Assembly (NCBI GenBank): GCA_003952965.2
Contig: CM025856.1
Coordinates: 30,833,110-30,897,109, forward strand
Direction of reading: 5' to 3'
DNA: 64,000 nt
DNA from: Morella rubra
Lineage: Eukaryota > Streptophyta > Magnoliopsida > Fagales > Myricaceae
Part shown: in pieces, positions 1 to 10,866 of the stretch
How positions within the stretch are numbered: position 1 is the stretch's first letter
How the letters are laid out: each line of letters opens with the position of its first letter
Made by a program: the position numbers and the translations under genes
The notes under the pieces: generated by a model
Told to the model about the DNA's origin: nothing
Database searches by the model: none
The model's input: only the letters and a program-made list of their open reading frames with translations

Positions 1-1737
1 TGGCAATTGGCCGTCTTCTTCGAGCAATAACTTTTGTATCTACCATTCTTCCATCAGCTAGGCCTTGGTGTGCTGCTTCACGGTTTAGAGTTCCTGCATA
101 TCCTCATCATTGGGCTCAGAAATATTATATCCCGTATGCTTCAGATATTAATTCTATTCGTCAGATAATACAACAGGATATAGCTTATGGTATGTTCTTT
201 GAATTAAACTTATTGGTCCAATAGATTTGGAGTGTACCATGTAGTGATTTTAATTTTCTCGAGTTCAGGTTTTCTCGATGTGAGTTGGCACTATATGAAT
301 CAATCACATTCTCGTTAACTTGATTTTAATTTCCCCACTTAGCTGCATCAGCTATATTATTCAGATTCCTAGGATCATCTTGATTGGACCATCCAATGCT
401 CTTTAGCAATTTTATATATGGATTCTGACAATATGACCATGTATGCACCCTTTTATAGGTCTTTTTGTGCCTTTGAAACTTCCGATTCAATATTCTGACA
501 GAGTCTTCATCTCAGTCGAATAAATTTACCCAGAAAACAAAGGAGAAAGAAAAAGAATCCTATGTATATTTGAATTGTTAGGTCAGAAATTACTTTGCAA
601 GCCACAAGATGGAGGATTTTGTGAGGTGTGGTGATTCAAATCTCTAATTGTTTCGTTCTTGATAAGTATGTTCTTCTGTTAGGATTTCTACATATACGGC
701 AAGGTCTTTACGTGTTTCTACAATTGGGATTTTTATGTTAGGTAGTGTTAGAGAGGAAACTTTTTTTTTCTCTGGAGGGAGTGGGGGGAGGCAAAATCTG
801 TTGGAGTGCTTTTATAAATTACAGAGATCCTCTCAGAAAAAAAAAAAAAATCAAATGCAGCTAGCTCCCCTTATGCTCAGTTCCTAACTCATCACTTGAT
901 GATGTGGCAATTGTATTTATTTTAAAATCCTTTCTGTGTGATTGTATAAATTTTCCTCTGGGATCTGTTATGAATATGTGTTTCCCTGAAGTGGATGGTG
1001 TGTGTTAACATTTCCCTTCCTCGGTGCCAGCTGGTATTGGTGAATACCCTGCTGACTACAAGCCGGACTGGGGTTCAATGAGCTTCCTAATTGATTTCCT
1101 GCGACCTGCCGCTTCAGAAGGATCTTCATGGTACAATCTGCTAAAGAAAGCTGGAGGTGGCTGCAATGACCTCCTATATAGTGGCCACATGCTCGTTGCT
1201 GTTCTGACAGCTATGGCTTGGACGGTATATTTTTAATATATTGGGAAGCCATTTTCATCCTGTGTTTATTGCGACCAAGGTTAAAAGGACTTGTTATTTA
1301 ATCTTGTTGGCCTCTTTATAAGTTAAACATGGTTGCAGGAAGCTTATGGAGGTTTTAGCTCAGCTCTTATATGGCTTCTTGTACTGCACAGTGCACAGAG
1401 AGAGATACGAGAGCGCCACCACTACACTGTTGACTGTATTGTGGCCATATATGTGGGCATCCTCCTCTGGAAAATGACAGGTTTTCTCTGGCCAGCCAAG
1501 GATGCGTCCCGAGGTAGAAGGCTAACTAAGCTTGAGAAGATTCAAAGTAGGCTAATCCAAGCAGCAAAGGACTCAGACATGGAGGAAGTGAGGGAGCTTC
1601 TCAAAGAGGTTGAGTTAGGCAGTCAAGAGAGCCAGAACAAAGGTCCAAGCAGGGCTACTGTGATGTTTGCTTCTGTGGTCATTTTCTCTGCACTCACCAT
1701 TGTGTTTCTAGCCTTCACCTGGACAAGCGATGGATGA
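1..1737 (+). CDS. PLM: Sphingomyelin-synthase-like protein, PLM type (3' part of gene)
   Basis: The window opens inside an exon. Coding exons are about 3-189, 1031-1224 and 1339-1737, joined by GT-AG introns in phases 1 and 0; together they give 259 C-terminal residues. The sphingomyelin/inositolphosphoryl-ceramide synthase signature is visible: a CNDLLYSGH segment in the second exon and HHYTVDC in the third. These supply the His/His/Asp catalytic triad of the lipid phosphatase/phosphotransferase fold. Hydrophobic segments surround both motifs. A last membrane segment (VMFASVVIFSALTIVFLAF) lies just before the stop, making a tail-anchor-like end. The long C-terminal extension after the triad resembles the plant PHLOEM UNLOADING MODULATOR branch more than the shorter IPCS1-3 enzymes; this is from memory. 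The role inferred from family knowledge is in sphingolipid metabolism in the endomembrane system. The start codon is outside the window. Confidence 0.85.
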
Positions 1738-3412
1738 TCCTTTGTAGAAACGAGTACCCTACAGCATCACCCTACTTCTTTTGTTACCTAACATTTTGTT
1801 CCTGTCCTGTGATAGCTGTGTTTGAGGCTTGTGCATATGGATTTTTGTGAGGAGTTTCATTATGACAGCAAATGGCCCTGAGTTTTGAGGTGAAATTTGG
1901 ACGAGTTATTATGGTTCCTACTCGGAAAATCTCGCCATTAGAACAACAGCCTTCCACATGGGAGTCAAGTGCAGGTCAGAGCAAAATGGAAGATATTCTT
2001 GCAAGTTGACTCTGATTGCCGCTCAGCTACCACTTTGACCATATGTTAGAGCTTGAACATTTGCAGTCCAATATGTTGTGTGCAATTATATGCTCAGTTT
2101 CTAACTGACATCTTCCTCTTATCAATTTCTAGCCCCTTTTTTACTTGCTTGTTAAACTGTGATTCAGTACAATTTAGATTTTATTTTTGAAGAGCTATCA
2201 AAATTACTAACAATTTGTCTCTCCCGTCTAGAAAATTTATAGCTATAAATGAAAAGGGAAACATGACTCATTAGGGACAAAATCATTATTTACTCTTGCA
2301 TTTCTTTTTCTCTCCTACTTTTTTGAAATCATTTTGTACTTCCATTTATAAGTTTAAGTGCTAGCAATTATTAACAAGGGAGAAGTTTCAATGCACTGTG
2401 AATTCTGTTGTTCAAAGCGTTCCACACAATTGCAAGTTTCTTCCATGTCCGTCTTTAATGTCAATCACTCACCTTTACTCCTTTTTCCTAATATATATTC
2501 ATATTCTCTTACTCACAAAAATAACAGAGGCAAAACAAAACGAAGAGAAATGAAAACAGTGTCAATTGGATTTGCTGTCTCTCCTCGATTTCTCTCTCTA
2601 GATTCTCTCTGAAGCTCCAAAAAAAGGCTGGCTCAGAGCTACGGCTCCTCCTTCCCCCTTCCCCCTCTCTGGTTTGTTGTGAATCTAGCGGTTTGTGGTG
2701 TTTTGTTATCAGGTGGGTAACGAGCGGCAGTCATCGACTCTCGGCCACTCTTGACGAACACGCACCCCATGACTGCACTCAGAAGCCTCCAATCTATGTC
2801 TTTACCTGAGTTCGGCATGATGGCGTCGATGCGTCTGTGTGCATGCGCCCCGTGCAATGCGCATGGATCTCAAGGCGTAATTTTTTTTCTAAATCACTCT
2901 AAACATTTCTTGTATAAGTTCTAGCCGTAATTTTTCATGCTTTTTAATAAAATTGTGTCTTGATTAGAAAAGAGAAATGAAGAGGAACGCCAGGCTTCTA
3001 AAGGCGCGTGGCAGATTAACATTGTCCATGAAGACAGGAGGTACAACTACAGTCACCAAATCTAATTTTCTTCACCGGCACGTCGGAACAAATTTTCTTC
3101 GTCAGATCAGAAGTTTAAGTGGATTCCAGGCCAGTCAAAGCAGTCGCACTGGCTTTTTCTGTCCGTCCGATCTAAACACTTAAAATTGGTGAAACCCATC
3201 TAACGGCCATTAACTCAAATCTAACACGAAGTGGAGTGAGCCAGCTCAACCGGATAGTGTTCATTGCTTCACAGAATCACAAGCGCTCGCTCCGTTTCTT
3301 CCTCGGAGTTCATTTTTCCGCCTGAACAGATATTTCCTTTTTTTTTTTCGATTCAGATTATCCAAGGAGTAGCCAAGTTTTTCGTGGATATTCCTCGGTT
3401 GTGTCTGCTTCC
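1738..3412. other. Intergenic: PLM 3' UTR, spacer, thioredoxin upstream region
   Basis: The first few hundred bases after the stop are AT-rich and presumably PLM 3' UTR. The remainder has short open frames only, with no recognisable domain. About 3290-3412 is a pyrimidine-rich stretch ending in a T-run, typical of a plant 5' leader, and precedes the thioredoxin ATG at 3413. No repeat or RNA gene was recognised. Confidence 0.5.
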
Positions 3413-5469
3413 ATGGCGGTTGGTGTCTGCTCAATAGTCGGCCGCTCGCTTGGTCCGTCCGTCGTTGTGTTCTTCGTCCTCTCTGAAATTTCCTCTACGG
3501 GTTCGGGAAGTTCGAATCGGGAACTCGGGGGTGTGCTCTCCCTCACGGCCTCGAGTTCTTCCTCTGGTAACAATTTCGTACTTCATGGATGTTTGTTTGC
3601 CTATAAAATTGCGAAGATTCACGGAAAGTTTTTTCCTTCTTTGAGGTGAATGTTATTTGGTTTCTAGGATTTCTTCTGAAACTTGTTGGGCTGCTTCTAT
3701 TATTCTCGAGCTTAACAATCTTAGGTTTTACAACGAAGATATGTGAAATTGGCTGATTTGCTGGCGGAAAATTTTACACGGTATATAGAAGCATCTAGTT
3801 TGTAGTATCAATCAGCTAACTTCTCTAATCACATTGTTGTGGGAGTCATTGAACCAGAATCAGCTATTGAAAGCCAATAATTAGAATTTTTTGGACACTT
3901 CACCATATCCCATTCTTGATGGTATTATGCCCAGCAAAGCTTATGAAAGATATTTGACTGTTTCTTAAACTCCCCTTTATTGGTAATTCACGCATTCGGT
4001 ACAAATCTTTTGTCCCCTGAATGCGATCATTTTTCATATGTACCATAAGTTTGGTAGTTGGTGTCCCTTCGGATATGCTCAAGTGAAGATTCTATTGAAG
4101 CAATGCCCTTCAAGTCTATTAATTGTTTCTTTTCTTTTCTTTTCTGTTTACTTTTGTTCTCTAAATCTTGAAAATTGTCAGCATTCAGCTTTTTCTTTTT
4201 GGCCGCCAAAAGAAATTTTATAAATATCACTGGATGCAATAAAGCAAATTTTCAATTTGATCCCATCTGCATGTCCTCCAAATTTTTCCTGTAGGTCAAA
4301 GCCAAGAAGCAAACATTTTCTTCATTTGAGGATTTGCTGGCTAATTCCGACAAACCTGTTCTGGTTGACTTCTACGCAACCTGGTATGATCTTCCCTTAT
4401 TCGTGTACTTCTCCTTTCTTTCTGTTGTCATAGTTTTCCCAAGTAGGATCATAAGCTAAAATGGTCTCTGACCATTTTGTCAAGCTACTTTATCACTTCT
4501 GGAAATCCCCTAATTGGGAAATTTTATAAGCTTTTGCTTCCAACTTTGTAAAACTATGATTGTCTGGTGAGTAAAGCTTGGTTTCTGATAAAGGTGGTAG
4601 TTTTTAATGCCTAAGGCTGCCAAGTGTGGTGAAGCTCAGAGTTCAGTGACTCCTTGTTATGAATACCCCTAGGTTACCAATTATTGAACCAGCCAATATG
4701 AAATAAAAATGAAGAATCAGTAACCTAAGCTCTGGTTTCCAGGTGTGGTCCTTGTCAATTCATGGCTCCCGTCCTCAATGATGTAAGTATTCAGCTGAAA
4801 GATAAGATCCAGGTGGTGAAGATCGACACAGAGAAATATCCTAGCATTGCTGATAAATACAGAATAGAAGCATTGCCTACTTTCATCATTTTTAAGGATG
4901 GAGAACCTTATGATCGCTTTGTGAGTTGAACTTGCATCTTTCTTGCTCTCATGTTGAAGTCCAACTTTTACATATTTGGGATGTTCCATCTAAATGGATA
5001 GAGGTCTTATCTTACACTTCTACAAGGACCCCTCACATCTCATACATGCCTGTTGTTGTACTCTTTATGCTGTGTCAAAATATGGATCAACACTGTCCCC
5101 ATTTTTGAGGCATTTCAATTAATTGTTAGCTGATAGCATTAGCTTTTTTTTCTGAAAAGTAAACTAGGTGGACTGTGTAATTATTTTAACTGCCTGGTCT
5201 GGAAAAATCAAGGTCTGTTGAGTAGCAGCATTCTCTTTCCTTCATGCTACTGTAATATGGAGATTATTTGTTGTTTGTGCCAATTTTGGCTTAAGCCACT
5301 GATAGGATAATTAGCACCATGTAACTCAACTGCTCTCTCTCATGCCTATGAGTGAAATTTATCTTGCTGTTAAACCAAGTACTATTGTCCCAATTATTTT
5401 CAGGAGGGCGCATTAACTGCAGATCAGCTCATCCAGCGGATTGAAAACTCTCTGAAAGTTAAACAGTAG
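3413..5469 (+). CDS. TRXY2: Thioredoxin y, chloroplast type (frame break in transit-peptide exon)
   Basis: Exons 2-4 are 4295-4383, 4743-4920 and 5404-5469 and encode 110 residues ending KVKQ. They carry the thioredoxin active site WCGPC (the Trp codon is split by intron 2) and the cis-Pro segment EALPTF. The start KAKKQTFSSFEDLL and the end are typical of plastid thioredoxin y, which reduces plastid peroxidases and methionine sulfoxide reductases. Exon 1 must end at 3566 (CTG|GTAAC). In the frame that joins exon 2 correctly it reads a Ser/Arg-rich plastid transit peptide ending RPRVLPL. That frame has no ATG: it closes at a TAG at 3435, and the only plausible start, ATGGCG at 3413, is in another frame. 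A one-base indel between about 3430 and 3455 is therefore inferred, either a sequencing error or a real defect. Y2 rather than Y1 rests on the neighbouring genes. Confidence 0.82.
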
Positions 5470-6896
5470 TCGAGGTAAACCTGTTATTTTTCGTCTTTTG
5501 TCGAGTTCTCCCATACCAAGCTTGAATCCACAGTGACACTACGCAGTCATCTGTTCTTTTTGTCTCCGCGCTTTCATCTACTTATGTATTTCCATTCTTT
5601 CTTTTATGTCTTCTCTGTCCCGCTCATTTCCCCTTCCTCTTTTTTACGAGCAGTGCATGAAGTGAATTCTTAGTAAACGAAGAGTGCACAGGAGATTGAT
5701 CTGGCCTTCTTCCGGCTCTTCATTTCCCATTTTTTTGTAACTGGTTGTACTGAAAAATATGTCGAGTTTTGGCCACGTTACCCTGAATTATGTTCTTAAT
5801 CTACTCAAACTTCTATATACGATCTGCACCAGACTTGCATCTGTACTGAAATTTTGATGAGAAAAATTTGAACTTCTTTTTTCTATGTCATGGGAATTAT
5901 GAATATTAAATCTAGCATGATTAGTGATCACAGGGTACTTATGGCTAAAATCATACATGAGAAACAAAGTAATAAAGCAGGTTTATCAAGCTTGTATGCA
6001 GTCCTGGAAGCAGCCTGGATTTGTCAAGGGAAAATTATATTTTGCAACTTTTAACTACCGTAATTTTTGCCATTTGCACCTCGAACTACTGAACTCTATA
6101 CATTGCATCCTGAACTATTAATGGATTTAAATTTTGCATCTCATCTCACAATTAACACGGTGTTTGTTAAACAAAAATTTTATTAAAATTTTACTTTTGT
6201 CAAACACACTTTTAAATTTTACTTGTACTTTTACTTTTATCACTTATTCATTAATTTTAATACTATCTCTTGTTCAACACTAATGCAAAATTTTATAAAA
6301 AATTTGAAAATAAATAAAATCAATTTAAAATGTGCCATGTGTCATAATCCTACTGTCTTGTAACACGGAGTACAAAATGAATCTCGTTGTCACCGTTCAT
6401 TACTTCCTCCGTCAAAATAAGGCAAAATGGGTAACGAGCTAATGAAGATGTACATTTTGGTTTTCCATCGGATGATGTTACAAAAAAGAAAATTGGTAAC
6501 TAAAGACGGGAACATTAATAGAAGCTTCAAGAGATATCAGATATGTTTGATTTGGTTTTGAAAATATTTTTTATGTTTGTTTTTATTAGAGGTAGTGTAG
6601 ATTTTTGGATGAGTGAAAAATATGTTAAAAATTATTAGAGTTCGTAAAAAAAATATGTTAAAAGTGGTTGAAGTTTATAAAAAATTATTGGAAGATGAAA
6701 AAATCATTATAGAAAATTTTTAAAATTTTTTTGAGGGTTAACCGAACATAGCCATCAACTTCCCACTCGCCGGTTAGAAACAGCATTCCGGGTCGGGACG
6801 CCTGCTTTGTGAGAGCGAGGCGAGCCTACAAGATTTTGTTGTTCGCGAGCGAAACGCACCGGCGAAGGGTCGAGATTCGTGAGTAGAGATCCGGAG
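5470..6896. other. Intergenic: thioredoxin 3' UTR, repeat relic, SDG41 promoter side
   Basis: A GTAAAC donor just after the thioredoxin stop (about 5475) may start a 3'-UTR intron. At about 6025-6160 lies a stretch (gcaacttttaactaccg, tttgcacctcgaactac) whose wording resembles one arm of the inverted-repeat element at 21.2-21.6 kb. It is probably a one-armed MITE relic. The rest is AT-rich with no gene recognised. Confidence 0.4.
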
Positions 6897-9800
6897 ATGG
6901 AGATGAGTATGAGAGTGAACGAAGACATTGATATTGGGGAAGACATAACCCCACCACTCCGTCCCCTCTCTTTCTCCCTCCACGACTCCTTCCTCTTCTC
7001 TCACTGCTCCGGCTGTTTCTCCCCTCTCCCTAATCTCCCTCTTCTTCCTACCTTTCCGAACAATACCCTCCACGTCCCTCCCACCCTCCTCTACTGCTCC
7101 CCTCGATGCTCCGCTTCCGATTCCTCGCTGCACATTTCCAGCGCCGAATTCCACCTCCTCCGATCGCTCCCCTCTACCCGAGAGACTTCAGACCTACGTG
7201 CCGCCCTCCGCTTCCTCCATTCTCTCCCCGCCGCGTGTGGCTCCCTCCCGACCGAAAGAATCGCGGGCTTGCTCACCAACCGCGAGAAACTGCTTGCGGG
7301 GACGACTGCTGACGACGAAGACGACCCCGAGTCTGTCGTGAGGATTCGCGACGGTGCCAGAACCATGGCCGCGGCGAGAAAGATGCTAGAATGCGACGAG
7401 GCCCCGGAGCCGAACGATTTCGTTCTGGAGGAGGCGGCGCTGTGCCTGGTGCTAACGAACGCCGTGGAGGTGCAAGAAAACTCTGGGCGCAACCTCGGCA
7501 TTGCCGTTTACGACCCGAGCTTCTGCTGGATCAACCACAGCTGCTCCCCCAACGCTTGTTACCGGTTTTTGCTGTCTTCTCCGCCTCCGTGTTGCGCTCA
7601 AACGAGACTTCGAATTGTCCCCTGCGTCCGCCATGTCCAAGAAACTAAAGTAAGCAGCTCTCGCTGCACTGATTCTTTCAAGAGTTTTTTTAATGAATTG
7701 AGACTTGTGAGTGTGATTTTGTAATATATTTTGTTGCAGACAGAGAGTGGTGTTTGTAGCATTAGTGAGTTATCAAAAGGTCTTTCTTTTATAAACTTCG
7801 TTTTCAAACTTCAAATGTACTCTGTATTCTCTACGTTTATGAATGGGTCTTAATACCTTCATTTTTTGTAGATGAGGCGTGGCAGAATAATGGTCCAAGA
7901 ATTGTTGTTAGGAGCATTAAGAGGATAAAGAAAGGAGAGGAAGTGACGGTTTCCTACACTGATTTGTTGCAGCCTAAGGTATATTTGCTATTTCATGACC
8001 TGCGTCTTTGGATATCATAGTCTGAAATGGATATGAGAGTGTTTCGCTTGGTCTATCAAACTTCCTTTTTTCTTTTTTTGTTGGTACTCCCCATTGATAA
8101 TTGTATGCAAATTTAACTTATAAGCAACTGCAAATGCTCAACGTAGCTTGAACTGCATGATGTTTTGATGATGAGAAGTGTGTTAAATCATGAATCAGAG
8201 TCATCCAAGGAAAGAGGAGGGTATTTTTGTTGCAAGAGTAAGAAAATAATTTTGATTTATCAAAAAAACATAAGTTTTGCCTCGATGCTTAAACTATGGT
8301 AGAGAAATGGCTTAGAAGGAAATCACATCTGCATGCCTTCCACGTTGTAATTTAAATTTTCAATAGTTTCTTTCATTTAAATAGCTTCTCTGTACATTGC
8401 TTGCTAGGGAATGAGGCAATCAGAGTTATGGTCAAAATATCAGTTTATCTGCTGCTGTAGGCGATGTGGTGCTTCACCCCTGCCCTATGTGGACCATACT
8501 CTGCAAGTAAGACTATGGGAAAAGGACAGTATCTGTTTGTTCTAAGTCCTCGTGCTTTGGGTTCAGTCTAGCACCTTAAACTGCAACCCGCCATGATATC
8601 TTTACATTTTCCTCTTTCCACTTTTGCATTTTGTTATGCACTTTGTCTCAATTTGTTGTATAAGTTTTAGATGCTTTGTTTGGTTCAGGCTTGAGAAGGG
8701 CAAACCTACCTTAACTTGATTAGGAAACATGTCTGAACATGACCTAATTTCTGGGAATTTAACCCTCCATTAGGCGAATATTTCCATTAGATCTAGATTC
8801 CAAACATATTTCCACCCATTGATCATGTTCCACATTATTGGGGTAATGTTGTAGTACGCCCTATAATTATAGGCCAAAATCAATTGCACCCCTTAAGTTT
8901 CAAAATAGCAATTTAAATTCTTTATGTTTCAAACATGATCAATCTTCGCCCTCCGCTTGAAATGACTGTTAAATCATATGCAAAATGACCAAAATGCCCC
9001 TCCAAGACAAAGTACTAAAAATATTAAAAATTCATTAAAAAATAAAAATGATATATAAAAAAATAATGTTTTTTAAATAAAAATATTGAAACTCTATTTT
9101 AGTAGTTTATTTATTTTTAATTTAGTTCTTGAATTTTTATTTTTATTTTTTAAATTGTCTTTGGAGGGGCATTTTGGTCATTTTGCATGGTTTTCGTCTA
9201 ACTTAACAGTCAAATCAAACGAAGGGCGAGAATTGATGTTGTTCAAAACATAAAGGGCACAAATTGCCGTAATGAAACTTAGGAGGGCGAAATTGATTTT
9301 GGCCTATAATTAGGAGGCGTACTATGACATTACCCCCACATTATTCTATGATTGTGATCACTGAATGACTTATTCCAACTTCAGATCATGTTAGTTTCTC
9401 TCTTTGCTACATGTCTGATGCGCTGATAGAGTAACATGGTATTGCCCTTTTGGGTAATTATAGATTGATTACCAATATGGAGTGCCATTTTCTCCAGTTG
9501 TTTCTGTTACTTCATGATCGTTACTCTTTTTTTTTTTTCTAAGCAAATATCATTCAAAATAAGAGTTGGTTACATCAAGGGGGCTCAAAATAAAAATCCT
9601 ATTGGTGACGTCCAAGGGAACTTCATGATCGTACTTAATGTAACTTCACATAGATAAGCACTTCTCAACCTTGAATTGTTTAAGAGTACCATTAGTTTTA
9701 ACCTTGTCCTTCCTTTTTAACCTCTCTGAACCTCAACTCAACTGACTGGGAACCACTTATTGTTGATTTTTCATATACAAATATGGGAATGCCTGAACTC

Positions 9801-10866
9801 TATAATAGACATTTTCAACTTATATTGAAACTTAATGCTATTTTCTTCACAGGAAATTTTTGCTCCAAGTCTCGAGTCTTCTAGTTTGCTTTTTGACGAC
9901 GATGACAATGCAATTAAAGGGTTGGCTGAGTGTATTGATGATGCTATAACTGAATATCTGTCAGCTAGTGATCCCGAATCATGTTGCAAGAAGCTTGAGG
10001 ACATCCTCACTCAAGGTGTCCTTAATGAGAAACTAGAAGGTAGGGATGGAAAAACACAGCGAAACCTCAAGTTGCATCCCCTGCACCATCTCTCTCTAAA
10101 TGCCTATACAATGCTGGCTTCAGCTTATAAAGTCCGTTCTAGTGATTTCTTAGCTCTTTATTCCAACACGGATGAGCATCTGTTAGAAACTCTGGATTTG
10201 AGCAGGATCAGTGCAGCATACTCGTTATTGCTTGCAGGCGCAACTCACCATCTGTTTCAGTCTGAATCTTCTCTTATCGCATCTGTTGCAAATTTCTGGA
10301 GTAGTGCTGGGGATTCCTTATTAACTCTTGCGAGGAGCTCAATATGGAGTAAGTTTGTAAAATCGAGTATGCATGTAACTTATGTTTCTTCGCTCTCAAA
10401 ACACATCTGCTCTAAGTGCGCATTGAGGGAAGAATTTTCAGCCCGTGCATATCATAGGCAAACTCGCAGAGCAGATTTTGAGACCATATCTTGTGAGTTC
10501 CTTGATTGTGTTACCGATATTACACAAAAGGTCTGGAGTTTTCTGATTCGTGATAACCAATATCTGAGAGAAGTAGAAGATCCCATTGACTTCAGCTGGC
10601 TTGGAACTGAGAGATATCGCAGAATAAGGGATGTTCAGCCCCATCTTAGCAGCGTTGCTGTTGATTCTTGTTATCGGACTGATGGAAGTGTTTCTATATG
10701 TGAGGCACATATATTTATCTTCCAGCTTGGTGTCCATTGCTTACTCTATGGAGGGTATTTAGCTGACATATGTTATGGTCAACATCCCCATTTGATTAGT
10801 CACGTTCAGAATACTTTAGACGATGAAGCGTGTTTGATAAATTGTAGGCATGAAACCAATGACTAA
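6897..10866 (+). CDS. SDG41: SET-domain protein, SDG41-like
   Basis: Five exons, 6897-7649, 7740-7779, 7872-7978, 8408-8506 and 9853-10866, all with GT-AG borders, join in one frame of about 670 residues. The ATG at 6897 is the first in frame after an upstream non-ATG stretch. The SET core is visible as NHSCSPNAC (about residue 213; AdoMet and substrate pocket) and GEEVTVSYTDL (about residue 286). It is followed by a Cys-rich post-SET cluster FICCCRRCG (about residue 312). The large last exon encodes a helical C-terminal region with no motif I recognise. The SMYD-like arrangement matches Arabidopsis SDG41, a putative protein-lysine methyltransferase whose substrate is uncertain. Intron 4 (1.35 kb) contains a Mutator-type MITE and a short LINE fragment. 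The frame is undamaged. Confidence 0.85.
8840..9336. mobile_element. Mutator-type MITE in SDG41 intron 4 (9-bp TSD)
   Basis: A 497-bp almost self-complementary element. The left end GGGGTAATGTTGTAGTACGC is the reverse complement, with a few changes, of the right end. Both arms also carry ggcctataatta-type and aaaatgaccaaaatgcccc-type blocks in inverted orientation. It is flanked by a direct repeat CACATTATT (8831-8839 and 9337-9345), a 9-bp target-site duplication that fits Mutator-like elements. It has no coding capacity. A related element starts at 63515. Confidence 0.85.
9522..9619 (-). mobile_element. 5'-truncated LINE 3' end
   Basis: On the - strand the segment ends with the typical plant L1 tail (tcttattttgaatgatattt) followed by a poly-A run, seen as a T-run at about 9526-9538. 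A 13-bp direct repeat ACTTCATGATCGT flanks it (9509-9521 and 9620-9632), as expected for target-primed reverse transcription. About 98 bp remain. Confidence 0.82.

Noticed and set aside
2977-3183. 68-codon + strand frame upstream of thioredoxin
   Set aside because: No similarity, does not splice in frame to thioredoxin, and is probably spacer.
7091-7501. 136-codon - strand frame inside SDG41 exon 1
   Set aside because: It is the shadow of the GC-rich sense exon, whose SET motifs and splice phases are convincing.
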